Assembly (NCBI GenBank): GCA_027064045.1
Contig: JAMOQK010000044.1
Coordinates: 1 to 40,305 of the forward strand
Source: Sulfurimonas sp.
Lineage (GTDB): Bacteria; Campylobacterota; Campylobacteria; Campylobacterales; Sulfurimonadaceae
Length of the DNA: 40,305 nt
Direction of reading: 5' to 3'
Below the pieces are notes generated by a model that ran no database searches, was not told where the DNA came from, and saw only the letters and a list, made by a program, of their open reading frames with translations. Position 1 is the stretch's first letter; each line of letters opens with the position of its first letter. Below, piece after piece: positions 19,467-28,924 of this stretch. The position numbers and the translations under genes are program-made.

Positions 19467-21464
19467 TCATGTTGCAACCATAGCGATATAATAACATCGC
19501 ATACAACGGTTAGCTTCATCTATGGCTTCATCTTGTGTGAAACCAAGATTTACCTCTTTATTATTATCTCGTCTCACCTCAGCATCAAGAACTTCACTGT
19601 TTTGTCGAACCAATCCAGGTAACCAACCAGTAACTTTTTCTTTTTTGTTATAAACACGAAGCCTATGTAGATGATCTTCCATAATTTCATTATCTGTTAA
19701 AGTAATTTCACCACCATTTTGGATAAATCTACTTATAACTGAAGACGCTCTTTTTGCTTGACCAACTGCATTTACAATGGTCATAGGACCATATTCACAA
19801 TCCCCAGAAGCAAAAATACCTTTACGAGATGTCATATAATCTTTACCATTTGTTTTAATGGTACCCCAAGATGTCATCTCTATCTCCCATTCTTCTGGAA
19901 GAAGTGCTAAATCGGCACTTTGCGAAACAGCAGGAATAAGGAAATCTGTCTCTATCGTATATGATGCACCATCAATTTTCACTAATTGATCACGACCACC
20001 GTTAGGATCTGGTACAAGTTCAAACTTATCAATCAAAAGAGATTTTAAAACATCATCTTCATCGTTCATAGCGTTCACTGCAGAGTGAAAAAGAAATTCT
20101 ACACCCTCTTCAACAGCTTCATGATACTCTTCATAAGTTGTATTTCTAATAATAGTTTTCTCATCACGACGATAAATCATATAAACTTTTTTAGCATTAG
20201 CTCTAATTGCACAACGAACAACATCCATAGATGTAAATCCACCACCAACACAAACAACAGTTTTACCAGTTAAATCAACCGCTTCACCTATGCCATATTT
20301 ATCCCAAAGATTAATCTGATCTAACATCTCAATAGCTGACCAATAACCATCTATTTCAGGTCTTTCATTGTTACAACGAACTTTTTTTGATATACGAGTT
20401 CCAGTTGCAATCATAGTTGCATCATACTCTTTTTCAAATCTTCTCATATCATCTGCATTGATTTTTGAGTTAGTTATAAAATTAACTCCCATATCTTTTA
20501 CACATTCTATATCTTGATTGTATTTACCTATTGGCATTCTATATTCAGGAACACCAACTGCAACCTCACCACCAAGAACTGGAAGCTCTTCATAAACATC
20601 AACCTTAACACCCTCAGCCGCTAAATAATAAGCCGTTGTCAAACCTGCAGGACCAGCTCCAATAACTGCAACTTTTTTGTCAATAGGATTTTTCTTATTT
20701 AATGGATGAAAAAATCCAAAACCATGATCAGTTTCATAATCAGCACCAAGTCTTTTTAATTCCATGATAGAAACTGGCTCATCAAGATTTGTTCTACGAC
20801 AAGCATCTTCACAAGGGTGTGGACAAACACGACCACAAACATGAGCTAAAGGCATAGTTTGACGAGTTGCTTTTAAGGAATCATCAAATCTTAAATCTCT
20901 AACACCCTCAATATAACCAGGAATATCAACATGTGCAGGACATGCATCTGTACAAGGAGCAGTTATCTTAGCGATATACCCAACCTCATCATAATAGTGT
21001 TTAGATGGTTTTTTATTCTCTATACAATCTAAAAAAGTATCCTCAAAATGGTGCATTAAATCAAGTATAGGATTTGGTACAGTTTTACCAATCTCACATT
21101 TTGAAGTAATTTGCATACTTTTTGCAATCTCTTTTAGATGATCCAAATCAGCTTTTTCACCTTCACCACGAGCAATCTTATCAAGAGAATCATATAAAAT
21201 TCGTCCACCCCATCTTCCAGGCGCACATCTTCCACATGCCTCTGAGTATTCTTGATATTGTGCAGCGTATTCCATAGCTAAACGGATTACATCAACATCC
21301 TCATCAAAAAGGGACACACCATCCCAACCTATAAAGGCCTTGGAAGTGCGATGATTATCATACTGTGCTGGTAGATTATAAGCTGATTCTTCCCACTCTT
21401 CTTGAGGTTTGTCAACATTATTGATAAACTCACCTCTCCAAGTAGAAAAATAGACTTTACTCAC
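19467..21464 (-). CDS. Complex I input hybrid: NuoF C-terminal FeS domain fused to GltD-type NAD(P)H oxidoreductase
   Basis: This 665-residue protein occupies the NuoF position but lacks the NuoF NADH/FMN-binding half. Residues 45-140 match the NuoF C-terminal iron-sulfur domain (GWDGVSLFDEDVDVIRLA, EACGRCAPGRWGG), with C77, C80 and C123 but Gly83 where NuoF has its third ligand cysteine. Residues 171-222 form a GltD-like double-cluster domain (CTDACPAHVDIPGYI, CGRVCPHPCEDAC). An FAD-binding GAGPAGLTTAYYLA (about 269) and a second nucleotide site VCVGGGFTSMDVV (about 416) follow. The C-terminus has CMRC. The start is GTG, with AGGA overlapping the stop of the small upstream gene. It probably accepts electrons from NAD(P)H or a ferredoxin/flavodoxin and passes them to NuoG. 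Confidence 0.88.
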   Translation of the reverse strand: MSKVYFSTWRGEFINNVDKPQEEWEESAYNLPAQYDNHRTSKAFIGWDGVSLFDEDVDVIRLAMEYAAQYQEYSEACGRCAPGRWGGRILYDSLDKIARGEGEKADLDHLKEIAKSMQITSKCEIGKTVPNPILDLMHHFEDTFLDCIENKKPSKHYYDEVGYIAKITAPCTDACPAHVDIPGYIEGVRDLRFDDSLKATRQTMPLAHVCGRVCPHPCEDACRRTNLDEPVSIMELKRLGADYETDHGFGFFHPLNKKNPIDKKVAVIGAGPAGLTTAYYLAAEGVKVDVYEELPVLGGEVAVGVPEYRMPIGKYNQDIECVKDMGVNFITNSKINADDMRRFEKEYDATMIATGTRISKKVRCNNERPEIDGYWSAIEMLDQINLWDKYGIGEAVDLTGKTVVCVGGGFTSMDVVRCAIRANAKKVYMIYRRDEKTIIRNTTYEEYHEAVEEGVEFLFHSAVNAMNDEDDVLKSLLIDKFELVPDPNGGRDQLVKIDGASYTIETDFLIPAVSQSADLALLPEEWEIEMTSWGTIKTNGKDYMTSRKGIFASGDCEYGPMTIVNAVGQAKRASSVISRFIQNGGEITLTDNEIMEDHLHRLRVYNKKEKVTGWLPGLVRQNSEVLDAEVRRDNNKEVNLGFTQDEAIDEANRCMRCYYIAMVAT

Positions 21465-21473
21465 AATGAAATC

Positions 21474-21698
21474 CTATTTTTTAACAACGATAGTCCAATC
21501 GACTTCGTTAAATTTTAAAGAGTTTAATAACTCACAACCAACCTCTTTTACTAAGTCTGCACTTTTTTGAATAGGGGTAAAATCACCTATCTCAAACAAA
21601 AAGATTGCAACCTCACCTGCTTTATGTTCATTTGTTAAAATCTCTTTCATACGAGGTTCAAAATCGTTTTTTAATTTTCTTAAATCGTATCTTTTCAT
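21474..21698 (-). CDS. Small NuoE-position complex I protein (Cj1575c/HP1264-like)
   Basis: This 74-residue soluble protein lies where nuoE would be, between nuoD and the hybrid flavoprotein. It has no cysteine ligands like those of NuoE's [2Fe-2S] cluster; its only cysteine is in EVGCELL. Size and position match the short proteins replacing NuoE in Campylobacter (Cj1575c) and Helicobacter (HP1264). As I recall, the Helicobacter one was reported to bind flavin; I see no motif here proving that. Its ATG overlaps the nuoD stop by one base. Confidence 0.75.
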   Translation of the reverse strand: MKRYDLRKLKNDFEPRMKEILTNEHKAGEVAIFLFEIGDFTPIQKSADLVKEVGCELLNSLKFNEVDWTIVVKK

Positions 21699-22939
21699 TA
21701 TCTATCAACCTCCCCAAATACTATATTTGTTGTACCAATAATTGAAACAACATCTGGAATGTAATGACCAGGTAGAAGGTCAGTTAAAATTCCTGTATGC
21801 CAAAATGATGGCGCACGAAGTTTTAGTCTGTATGGATATGGTCCACCTTGAGAATTTATATAAAAACCAAGCTCCCCTTTTGGTGATTCAGTCGCAACAT
21901 AAACTTCTCCAACTGGTGGTCTCATACCTTGAGTTACAAGAACAAAGTGTTGCATCAAAGAGTAATTTTGAGTCATAATATCAAGTTTTGGAGCTGAAAC
22001 ATATCTTGGTGCATGAGCCATAAGCTCAGTTTGATTGTTTTTAACACACTCATCATACATATCCATACATTGATAAAGAATTTTTGCAGATTCTCTCATC
22101 TCTTGCATATAGATACGATATCTCGCGAAGTTATCACCTTTATCAGAATAAGGAACATTAAACTCAACTTCATCATAAAGTTCATAAGGCTCTTCTTTAC
22201 GAATATCCCATGCAACTCCACTAGCTCGAAGCATTGGTCCTGTACAAGCCCAAGAAAGTGCCATCTCAGTTGAAACTGTTCCAACCTCTTCCATTCTCAT
22301 AAGCCATATACGGTTAGTATCTAGCAAATCTTCATAATCTTTAATATTTTGAGGAAGCTTATCTAAGAAATCTTTTAGTTGAGATATAAAAGTATCTTGA
22401 ATATCTAAAGGTACACCACCAATACGGATAGCAGAGTGTGTAAGCCTAGCTCCACAATACCCTTCCATAATATCCATAAGATATTCTCTCTCTCTAAATG
22501 CATAAAGAAAAACAGTCATAGCACCAATATCAAGTGCTGTTGTTGCCAACCAAAAAAGGTGACTCATAAGACGATTAATCTCCAAAATCATCATTCTGAT
22601 AACTTTTGCACGACGAGGAACTTCCAAACCAACAAGTTTTTCAACTGCCAAAGCAAAACCGTAGTTATTTGCAGATGAAGCAATATAATCCATACGATCT
22701 GTTGTTGGCATAAACTCGTTATAAATCATATTTTCAGCCATCTTCTCCATACCACGATGAAGATAACCAATATCTGGATGAGCTTTTACAATCTGCTCTT
22801 GCTGAAGATGAAGCATTAAGCGAAGTTGTCCGTGAGAAGAAGGGTGTTGAGGACCAAAGTTAAGCACCATCTCATTATCTTCTCTATCAAATGTTATATT
22901 TTCAAAAAACGGCGTTAGTCTATTTTTAATTTGTGCCAT
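21698..22939 (-). CDS. nuoD: NADH-quinone oxidoreductase subunit D
   Basis: This 413-residue 49-kDa subunit forms the quinone site with Nuo[16 protein letters not shown] near residue 30 carries the quinone-contacting His region. [24 protein letters not shown] and [27 protein letters not shown] are typical of the family. The C-terminus is the conserved [18 protein letters not shown]. It starts after an AAGGTGG ribosome binding site and is 13 bases from nuoC, to which it is not fused. Confidence 0.97.
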   Translation of the reverse strand: MAQIKNRLTPFFENITFDREDNEMVLNFGPQHPSSHGQLRLMLHLQQEQIVKAHPDIGYLHRGMEKMAENMIYNEFMPTTDRMDYIASSANNYGFALAVEKLVGLEVPRRAKVIRMMILEINRLMSHLFWLATTALDIGAMTVFLYAFREREYLMDIMEGYCGARLTHSAIRIGGVPLDIQDTFISQLKDFLDKLPQNIKDYEDLLDTNRIWLMRMEEVGTVSTEMALSWACTGPMLRASGVAWDIRKEEPYELYDEVEFNVPYSDKGDNFARYRIYMQEMRESAKILYQCMDMYDECVKNNQTELMAHAPRYVSAPKLDIMTQNYSLMQHFVLVTQGMRPPVGEVYVATESPKGELGFYINSQGGPYPYRLKLRAPSFWHTGILTDLLPGHYIPDVVSIIGTTNIVFGEVDR

Positions 22940-22952
22940 ATTTTATACCACC

Positions 22953-23759
22953 TTATCTTTGTGGATCATCAATAATAGTTGATGATTCTCTTTTAAATTC
23001 TTTAATCAAGAACACACCACCATCTTCTTGATACTCTTGTGTTACTTTTGGCTCATTACCTGTAATCTCTGTACCTTTAGGTACTTCAAAACCTAAACGA
23101 GCAAATCGCTCAGAATCATATCTGTCAACTTGAGCAGTATCACGAAGTTCAGGTCCAATTATATCTCTTGCTTCTTTTCCATAAATCTTATCTACTTCAT
23201 ACCATGAAGCTGCTTCGTCACCTTGAAGAGGGTAAGTTTTAAGAAGTGGATGATCATGCCAATCATAAGGCATAAGAATTCTTTTCATAAAAGGGTGACC
23301 GTTTGCTTCGATACCAAACATATCATACATCTCTCTCTCAGCCCAATCAGCACTTCTAAAAAGTGGCTCAACAGAGTTCACCGTATCACCTTTTGCTATG
23401 TTCATTTTTATACGAATTCTTTTTACTTTATTCATACTAAGCATCTGATAAAAAACTTCAAAAGAATTTTTTTCTGCTAAAAAATCAATAGCACTCATCT
23501 CTGAAAGTTGAGTATATTCAAGCTCATCTCTTAAAAGTTCCAACACAGCATAGTTATCTTGAGGTTTGATAAAAACTACCATTTGACCAACTTGAATATA
23601 AGCATCAAGAACTTCAAACTTAGCCTTTATAGCTTCTAAATCTGCTGCAAACACTTCATCACTTTCCACTGCTTCTTTTGCTACATGTGGAACTTTATGA
23701 AATCTATCTGTATAGTAAGGCTTTTTCTGAACATTGTCTTTAGGTTTATAAGCTCTCAT
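22953..23759 (-). CDS. nuoC: NADH-quinone oxidoreductase subunit C
   Basis: This 268-residue 30-kDa subunit carries the signature ADWAEREMYDMFGIEANGHPFMKRILMPYDWHDHPLLKTYPLQGDE in its C-terminal half. It is longer than the usual roughly 200 residues because of an N-terminal extension and a C-terminal tail (VTQEYQEDGGVFLIKEFKRESS). It has no redox centre and supports NuoB/NuoD assembly. Its ATG overlaps the nuoB stop by one base. Confidence 0.96.
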   Translation of the reverse strand: MRAYKPKDNVQKKPYYTDRFHKVPHVAKEAVESDEVFAADLEAIKAKFEVLDAYIQVGQMVVFIKPQDNYAVLELLRDELEYTQLSEMSAIDFLAEKNSFEVFYQMLSMNKVKRIRIKMNIAKGDTVNSVEPLFRSADWAEREMYDMFGIEANGHPFMKRILMPYDWHDHPLLKTYPLQGDEAASWYEVDKIYGKEARDIIGPELRDTAQVDRYDSERFARLGFEVPKGTEITGNEPKVTQEYQEDGGVFLIKEFKRESSTIIDDPQR

Positions 23760-24268
23760 TACATCAACCTTTTTGGTTTTTGTGCATTACCAGCTTTGTT
23801 TGCACGAATCTTTTTTTGTAATAACATAATTCCATACTGAAATGACTCTGGACGAGGCGCACAACCTGGTACATACAAATCAACAGGTATAATTCTATCA
23901 ACACCTTGAACAGTTGCATAAGTATTAAACATACCACCAGTATTTGCACAACTTCCCATAGATATAACCCATCTAGGTTCTGCCATCTGATCATAAAGTC
24001 TTTTTATAAACTCTGCATGTTTTTTTGTTAGCGTCCCCGCAACTATCATCAAGTCTGATTGCCTCGGAGATGCTCTAAAAATAGTACCAAATCTATCAAA
24101 GTCATATCTTGATGCACCAGCTGCCATCATCTCAATACCACAACAAGCAAGACCATAAGTCATAGCCCATAATGAGTTTGAACGACCCCAGTTTGCAAGT
24201 TTGTCTATACTTGTCAATGCAACTGGTAAACCACCACTTTTTGCATAATCTATCTTATGTTGTGCCAT
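23759..24268 (-). CDS. nuoB: NADH-quinone oxidoreductase subunit B
   Basis: This 169-residue subunit holds terminal cluster N2 next to quinone. It shows the tandem-cysteine motif in [21 protein letters not shown], then [31 protein letters not shown] and [13 protein letters not shown]. The ORF track starts at 24289 ([11 protein letters not shown]), but AAAAGGAG lies seven bases before the internal ATG, so the start is placed at 24268 ([10 protein letters not shown]). This overlaps nuoA by 19 bases. Confidence 0.96.
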   Translation of the reverse strand: MAQHKIDYAKSGGLPVALTSIDKLANWGRSNSLWAMTYGLACCGIEMMAAGASRYDFDRFGTIFRASPRQSDLMIVAGTLTKKHAEFIKRLYDQMAEPRWVISMGSCANTGGMFNTYATVQGVDRIIPVDLYVPGCAPRPESFQYGIMLLQKKIRANKAGNAQKPKRLM

Positions 24269-24639
24269 TCGAGCGCTCCTTTTTTCCATGCATATACGAA
24301 ACCGATTGCTAACAATCCTATGAACATTAACATCTCAGCGAAACCAAACCAACCAAGCACTTTAAAATCTACTGCCCAAGGAAACATAAAAATAATCTCT
24401 ACATCAAACAATAAAAAAAGTAATGCAAACAAATAAAACTGTGGAGAGATTCTATTTGGTTGCTTTGTAACCTCTGGTCCACACTCATAAACTGAAAGTT
24501 TAATCTTATCAGTATCTTTTTTTGCCAATGCATGACTTGCCCAGCGAGCAGCAACAGTTGTCGCAGTAAACGCCCCAAATGTTACAACAAAAAGTACAAA
24601 TACCCCAAAATACGGATTTACAGTACTGATATGTTCCAT
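24250..24639 (-). CDS. nuoA: NADH-quinone oxidoreductase subunit A
   Basis: This 129-residue protein has three transmembrane helices. [10 protein letters not shown] carries the conserved switch cysteine, and [20 protein letters not shown] the acidic helix facing the quinone chamber. The ORF track starts at a TTG at 24660; the ATG at 24639, preceded by AAAGGTAGG, is the better start. It is the first gene of the long nuo-pflA unit. Confidence 0.95.
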   Translation of the reverse strand: MEHISTVNPYFGVFVLFVVTFGAFTATTVAARWASHALAKKDTDKIKLSVYECGPEVTKQPNRISPQFYLFALLFLLFDVEIIFMFPWAVDFKVLGWFGFAEMLMFIGLLAIGFVYAWKKGALEWHNIR

Positions 24640-24677
24640 ATAACCTACCTTTAAATTCAAAAGAAATACTTATAATA

Positions 24678-24706
24678 AATATAACTTTTTAATATTTTGT
24701 TTTCAA
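24678..24706 (-). promoter_or_regulatory. Probable sigma70 promoter of the nuo operon
   Basis: On the minus strand TTGAAA (24701-24706) and TATATT (24678-24683) are 17 bp apart. They lie about 40-65 bp upstream of the nuoA ATG in a 186-bp gap, which otherwise shows no gene and no clear terminator for the AAA+ ATPase gene upstream. Confidence 0.55.
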
Positions 24707-24825
24707 GTAGTAAAAACCACTAGAAAAAACAGTTAATGCACTATATCAAAAAGAGTATTAAAAAAAAGAAAGAAGATGAAAAAGTAGTACCAAATGTCAC
24801 AAATCGCAACAGTATTGCCATTTCT

Positions 24826-26547
24826 TTAACTTAAAAAGCCCATAGATTTTTCACTATCAAAATTAGCATCTTTTTCTCTTTTGATCTCTTGTATAAAATC
24901 TTCTAAAGCAAAAATAGGATTTTCTCTAACTGCAACTTTATATGCTGTATTTTTTATGATAAGATTTATCTGTCCACCTGTAAGTGGATATTTTGAAAGT
25001 AAATTCAAATCAAAATCATCTTTATATGGTGCTTGAGCTGGTAACATAAGTTCCCATAATCTAACTCTTTGAGCTTCATCTGGCTTTTTAAATTCTATCT
25101 TATAATTAAATCTTCTTGAGAATGCTTTGTCTATATTTTCAAGAAGATTTGTTGTTGCTATGAGCATACCCCTAAAGTTTTCAATCTGTTCTAAAAATAT
25201 GTTTTGCATCTGATTGTGCATCTGGTCTGCACCTGAAGTTATCCCACTTGAACGGGAACTTAAAAACTGGTCAGCTTCATTTAGCAATAAAATTGGCTCT
25301 GTTTTTGTTTTTTGACTAAGTTCATAAAAGGTGTCAAAAATTTTACGAACATTTTTTTCACTCTCACCAACATACATAGAAAGAATTTTAGAACAATCAA
25401 ATGACAAAACTTGCCTTTTTAGGGATTTTGCAAGAGAATTAGCTGTCATTGTTTTACCGGTTCCAGCAGGTCCATAAAAAATAATCCTTGCATCTATCCC
25501 AGCTTTTTTATCTTTTATACCCCACTCAACAAGTCTATTTACAACCTCTTTATCGACCTGTCTCATCAAATTTTCTAAAGTCTCTTGTGTTTTTTTATTT
25601 AACACAACATCATCTAGCGTTGTTTGGCTCTCAACAAGTTCGAAAATATCTTGTGTTTCCATCAAGGCATTAAGTTTTAAACGACGAACTTTTTTATTTT
25701 TTTGTGGATGGATAATACTTTGAAGTACATCATCTACTATATAAAAAGCTCTTGATATACCACCAAAAGGATTGAGCATCTCTTCATAGTCAATAATCCC
25801 TTCATTAAGAAGATTTGAACCATCTTCTAAAAGTGAACGGTTCTTAATCCTCTCATACTCATCTAAAGATATTAAGTCTATAAGAGCATTCATCTCTCTT
25901 AGTGAAGCATCTGTAGCACTGTACTCTTCACGAAGTAAAGCTATAAAAATAACCTGCTCAAGAGTTGTCATCTTTTTTTGTTTAAAAAATTTATCCAATA
26001 CCAGATTTTCTGAGGTTTGTTTAACTCTCTCTTGTATCCTTTTTTCAAGAAGTTGAAGTTTATTTTGAACTCTGTCAATACCCAAAGAGTGTTCATGTAC
26101 ATTTTGACGGATAGTACTCATTTTTTGATAAAGTTCTATTCTATAAAACTGATCTTGTAAATATTCTAAGTGATCTGCATATGGTTTTATATCTGGCAAA
26201 TCAACATCTACTGCACCATCTTGAAGAAGTTTTAAAAGCGAAGGAGAAAGTCCAACAGCTGTATTTAAAAGTTCCAATGATGTCACCTCTGAGATTTTTA
26301 TAGGTGTAAAACTTTGTTGATGTAACCACCCAAGTTCTAAAAGTATTTTTATCTCATTTAGATGATTTAAATACTCATAATTATCACTGCTGTAAAGCTC
26401 TTGCAATAACTCAAGCACAAGAATATCATCCTGCCCTTTTACAAACTTCTTTGCTAAATGCTGAAGTATTAAAGCCTCTCTATTATTACATTTTAAATGC
26501 TCAAATATATTCGATTTTTCAATATCTTCTGTCTCTAAAAAATTCAC
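24826..26547 (-). CDS. AAA+ ATPase of unknown role
   Basis: This 573-residue cytoplasmic protein has a helical N-terminal half of about 350 residues that I do not recognise, then one AAA+ module. That module has Walker A GPAGTGKT (about residue 358), Walker B PILLLNEAD (about 420), sensor 1 ATTN, arginine-finger region KAFSRRFN, and sensor 2 in LTGGQINLIIKNTA. The Walker B position usually held by Asp is Asn, with Glu kept, a variant I recall from related FtsH/Ycf46-like ATPases. No protease motif or membrane segment is visible. The start codon is 21 bp after the broken fadL gene, in the same direction. It could be a remodelling ATPase; the substrate is unknown. Confidence 0.8.
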   Translation of the reverse strand: MNFLETEDIEKSNIFEHLKCNNREALILQHLAKKFVKGQDDILVLELLQELYSSDNYEYLNHLNEIKILLELGWLHQQSFTPIKISEVTSLELLNTAVGLSPSLLKLLQDGAVDVDLPDIKPYADHLEYLQDQFYRIELYQKMSTIRQNVHEHSLGIDRVQNKLQLLEKRIQERVKQTSENLVLDKFFKQKKMTTLEQVIFIALLREEYSATDASLREMNALIDLISLDEYERIKNRSLLEDGSNLLNEGIIDYEEMLNPFGGISRAFYIVDDVLQSIIHPQKNKKVRRLKLNALMETQDIFELVESQTTLDDVVLNKKTQETLENLMRQVDKEVVNRLVEWGIKDKKAGIDARIIFYGPAGTGKTMTANSLAKSLKRQVLSFDCSKILSMYVGESEKNVRKIFDTFYELSQKTKTEPILLLNEADQFLSSRSSGITSGADQMHNQMQNIFLEQIENFRGMLIATTNLLENIDKAFSRRFNYKIEFKKPDEAQRVRLWELMLPAQAPYKDDFDLNLLSKYPLTGGQINLIIKNTAYKVAVRENPIFALEDFIQEIKREKDANFDSEKSMGFLS

Positions 26548-26568
26548 TAATGTTTTCGTAATAATTCC

Positions 26569-27370
26569 TTAAAATTTATAACCTATACCCGTAGAAATCA
26601 TAAGCACATTTCCACCTTTAAATGTTCCGTCTAATGAGCTATTTTTAACATCTCTACTCTCTCTCATCGAATACAGTGCCGATAATCCCACATCTATCTT
26701 TTCATTTACCTCATAACGACCACCCATAGATACCGCGATAGAATTAGAATCAGGCAGCTCATAACCTATTGTTTTTTGAGGAACTGGTGTTTCATCATAA
26801 ACTAAACCACCCATAATAGTTATATTATCTAATTTTTGAGTAATACCTAAAAGGTGTTGCTTTTACAATACCTTTGGAATAAAGCATTCTAAAACCAAAT
26901 GCAAAAGCAACTTTATCATTAATTGGGATTGCAACACTTGGATTCACTTCCACAACTTCAAGGGTAAACTCTTCAGCACTACTTCTAGCAGGTTGGTCAT
27001 CCCATCTTTTTGATAAACCACCAGGAGTTACAACACTAAGACCTATACGCGTTTTTCCAGCTTTACCTGAAACATAATGAAGTGTTGGTATGACAAAAGA
27101 CTCACTTTTAGAATCTATATCTATTGCATGATTAGCACTTTTATAATTGATTTTCTCTAGTCCAATATAAGTTAAATCTACTTCCATAACAGACTCATCT
27201 TCCATAAAAACCATATTTGCAGGGTTGTAATATGCCGCATCTGCACTGTGATTATGAGCAATATTAGCTGAGCTTAAAGCTACACTATTTAACGAAGTTT
27301 CTGGGATTTTATACCCACCTGCCACAAGTACACAAGCAGTAGTCAATGACAATAAAACTATTTTTTTCAT
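26569..27370 (-). pseudogene. fadL: OmpP1/FadL-type outer membrane transporter, broken by an internal out-of-frame deletion
   Basis: The 5' ORF (27370-26825) has a signal peptide (MKKIVLLSLTTACVLVAGG) and the FadL N-terminal pattern with NHSADAAYYNPANMVFME and GRMLYSKG-type sequence (FGFRMLYSKGIVKATP). It then goes out of frame and stops at IR. Shifting frame at about 26853 gives LLGITQKLDNITIMGGLVYDETPVP, IGYELPDSNS and a terminal GIGYKF, the conserved last strands of FadL. The two parts abut, so the central strands (about 150 of the usual 400-450 residues) are missing. A single sequencing indel cannot explain this. The flanks are well conserved, so the event is probably recent. The remnant should not form a barrel. 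Confidence 0.85.
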
Positions 27371-27423
27371 AAATAATTTCCTATTATAGAAATTTTATCA
27401 TAGCAATAGTACAAGATTTAAGC

Positions 27424-28272
27424 TTAATTTTCAAAAGAATATAAAAGTTCTATCTCATCTTTCCAAATAGTATTATCTATGGTCTCAAGTATAAGAGGGA
27501 TGTCATCCATTCTCTCATCATTCATAATAAACCTAAAAGCATCAAGACCAATTTCACCTTGACCAAGGGAGTGATGTCTGTCTTTTTTACTCCCCAAAGG
27601 TGCTTTAGAATCATTTATGTGCATCCCCATAAGATATTTAAATCCTACAATTTTTTCAAACTCTTTCCAACTCTTATCGTATGCTTCACGAGTCCTTATA
27701 TCATAACCAGCTACAAACATATGACAAGTATCTATACATATACCAATACGGCTTTTATCTTCAACTTTGTCTATAATCTGAGCTAATTGCTCAAACTTAT
27801 ACCCGAGATTACTCCCCTGTCCTGCAGTATTTTCTATAACAGCACTTACATTTTTTGTTCTATCAAGCGCTATATTTATAGATTCTGAAATTTTATCAAG
27901 ACACTCATCTTCACTTATCTCTTTTAAATGACTTCCTGGATGAAAATTTAATTTCTCAAGTCCAAGTTGATCACATCTCTCAAGCTCATCAATAAAAGCC
28001 ATTCTGCTTTTTATAAGTTTTTGCTCATCAGGATGACCAAGATTTATAAGATAACTATCATGTGGAAGTACATGTTTTGGTAAAATTCCACTCTCATCAA
28101 GTGCAGTTTTAAATTTATCTATAGTTTTTGTATCTAATGGTTTTGCTTCCCATCTTTTTTGATTTTTTGTAAAAAGAGCAAATGCCCTTGCACCTATATT
28201 TACGGCATTAGCCACTGCATTAAAAACACCACCACTTGCTGAACAATGCGCACCTACAAACTTATTACTCAT
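27424..28272 (-). CDS. nfo: Endonuclease IV (AP endonuclease)
   Basis: This 282-residue zinc enzyme cuts DNA at abasic sites in base excision repair. It begins [17 protein letters not shown] and carries the metal-ligand signatures [66 protein letters not shown] and LILETID. The length is that of the family. It overlaps the end of the lipoprotein gene by 8 bases and precedes the fadL remnant, probably in one transcript. Confidence 0.96.
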   Translation of the reverse strand: MSNKFVGAHCSASGGVFNAVANAVNIGARAFALFTKNQKRWEAKPLDTKTIDKFKTALDESGILPKHVLPHDSYLINLGHPDEQKLIKSRMAFIDELERCDQLGLEKLNFHPGSHLKEISEDECLDKISESINIALDRTKNVSAVIENTAGQGSNLGYKFEQLAQIIDKVEDKSRIGICIDTCHMFVAGYDIRTREAYDKSWKEFEKIVGFKYLMGMHINDSKAPLGSKKDRHHSLGQGEIGLDAFRFIMNDERMDDIPLILETIDNTIWKDEIELLYSFEN

Positions 28273-28735
28273 CCATATCCTTAAATTTTAATATGATTTT
28301 ATTTTTTTTATCTTTAAAATATATGGCATGTGGATTTACTTTATAAACAATCCCTACATCCCTGTTTTTTATATGTTGTTCAAAACCATCAATAGTTTTT
28401 ATAAGGTTTTTACCATCATAAATTTTATGCCCCAAAATAATATTTTGAAGTATATCATCAGGGTATGCAGAACTTAGGTAATCTCCATTAAAACTTCTCT
28501 TACTCATGCACCCTTCAGTTGTACAAACAAGATGATTTATAGTTATCTTTTGCACAACCTTACCAGCTACAAAAAGCTCTAGTTCTATACTTTTATCACT
28601 ATTTCTAACATAACCAATATCTGCAAACTTTAGTTTTGGTGACTTTATAATAATGATTTTTGTTTGAGTTGTCTTATAATTTTTAATACTACAACCACTA
28701 AAAATCAATACAAAAAATAAAAAAATAAATCTCAT
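28265..28735 (-). CDS. Small lipoprotein of unknown function
   Basis: This 156-residue protein has a lipoprotein signal ([15 protein letters not shown], lipobox FSGC with Cys at position 15) and should be anchored in the outer membrane. The mature part is Lys/Ile-rich with two cysteines close together ([12 protein letters not shown]) that could form a disulfide. I do not recognise the family. The ATG follows immediately after the stop of the upstream small cysteine protein (TAGATG) and the 3' end overlaps nfo by 8 bases, so the three are coupled. A TGGCATGTGGA word lies near its 3' end. Confidence 0.8.
   Translation of the reverse strand: MRFIFLFFVLIFSGCSIKNYKTTQTKIIIIKSPKLKFADIGYVRNSDKSIELELFVAGKVVQKITINHLVCTTEGCMSKRSFNGDYLSSAYPDDILQNIILGHKIYDGKNLIKTIDGFEQHIKNRDVGIVYKVNPHAIYFKDKKNKIILKFKDMDE
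28324..28334 (+). repeat. TGGCATGTGGA iterated word
   Basis: Exact copy near the 3' end of the small lipoprotein gene; the coding strand reads Pro-His-Ala-Ile there. Confidence 0.7.
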
Positions 28736-28894
28736 CTATTTTTGTATAAATTTCCCACACTTTTTAACTTCAGTACCACTAAACTCTTTTATTTCACGAG
28801 CCGTACCATTTTTTGCTATAACTTGTCTTTTACACTCATCTTTTGCTATACATTTTTCATTTTTACATCCAATATCTTCAGGAACCTGTGCCAT
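28736..28894 (-). CDS. 52-residue four-cysteine protein, absent from the ORF track
   Basis: Reading the minus strand from ATG at 28894 gives MAQVPEDIGCKNEKC and ends GKFIQK with TAG at 28736-28738. Cysteines at 10, 15, 21 and 46 (C-x4-C-x5-C-x24-C) suggest a small zinc- or iron-sulfur-binding protein; there is no signal peptide. GGAG lies nine bases before this ATG; an in-frame ATG five codons earlier (28909) is possible but carries the GGAG inside it. The stop abuts the lipoprotein ATG with no gap, which supports a real gene at the head of the lipoprotein-nfo unit. The family is not recognised. Confidence 0.65.
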   Translation of the reverse strand: MAQVPEDIGCKNEKCIAKDECKRQVIAKNGTAREIKEFSGTEVKKCGKFIQK

Positions 28895-28924
28895 TTTTAT
28901 TTTCTCCATAATTTAATTTTCGCA

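Noticed and set aside
24250-24289. nuoB starting at 24289 as in the ORF track, with a 40-base overlap with nuoA
   Set aside because: AAAAGGAG is placed correctly for the internal ATG at 24268, and the extra seven residues are encoded by the ribosome binding site itself.
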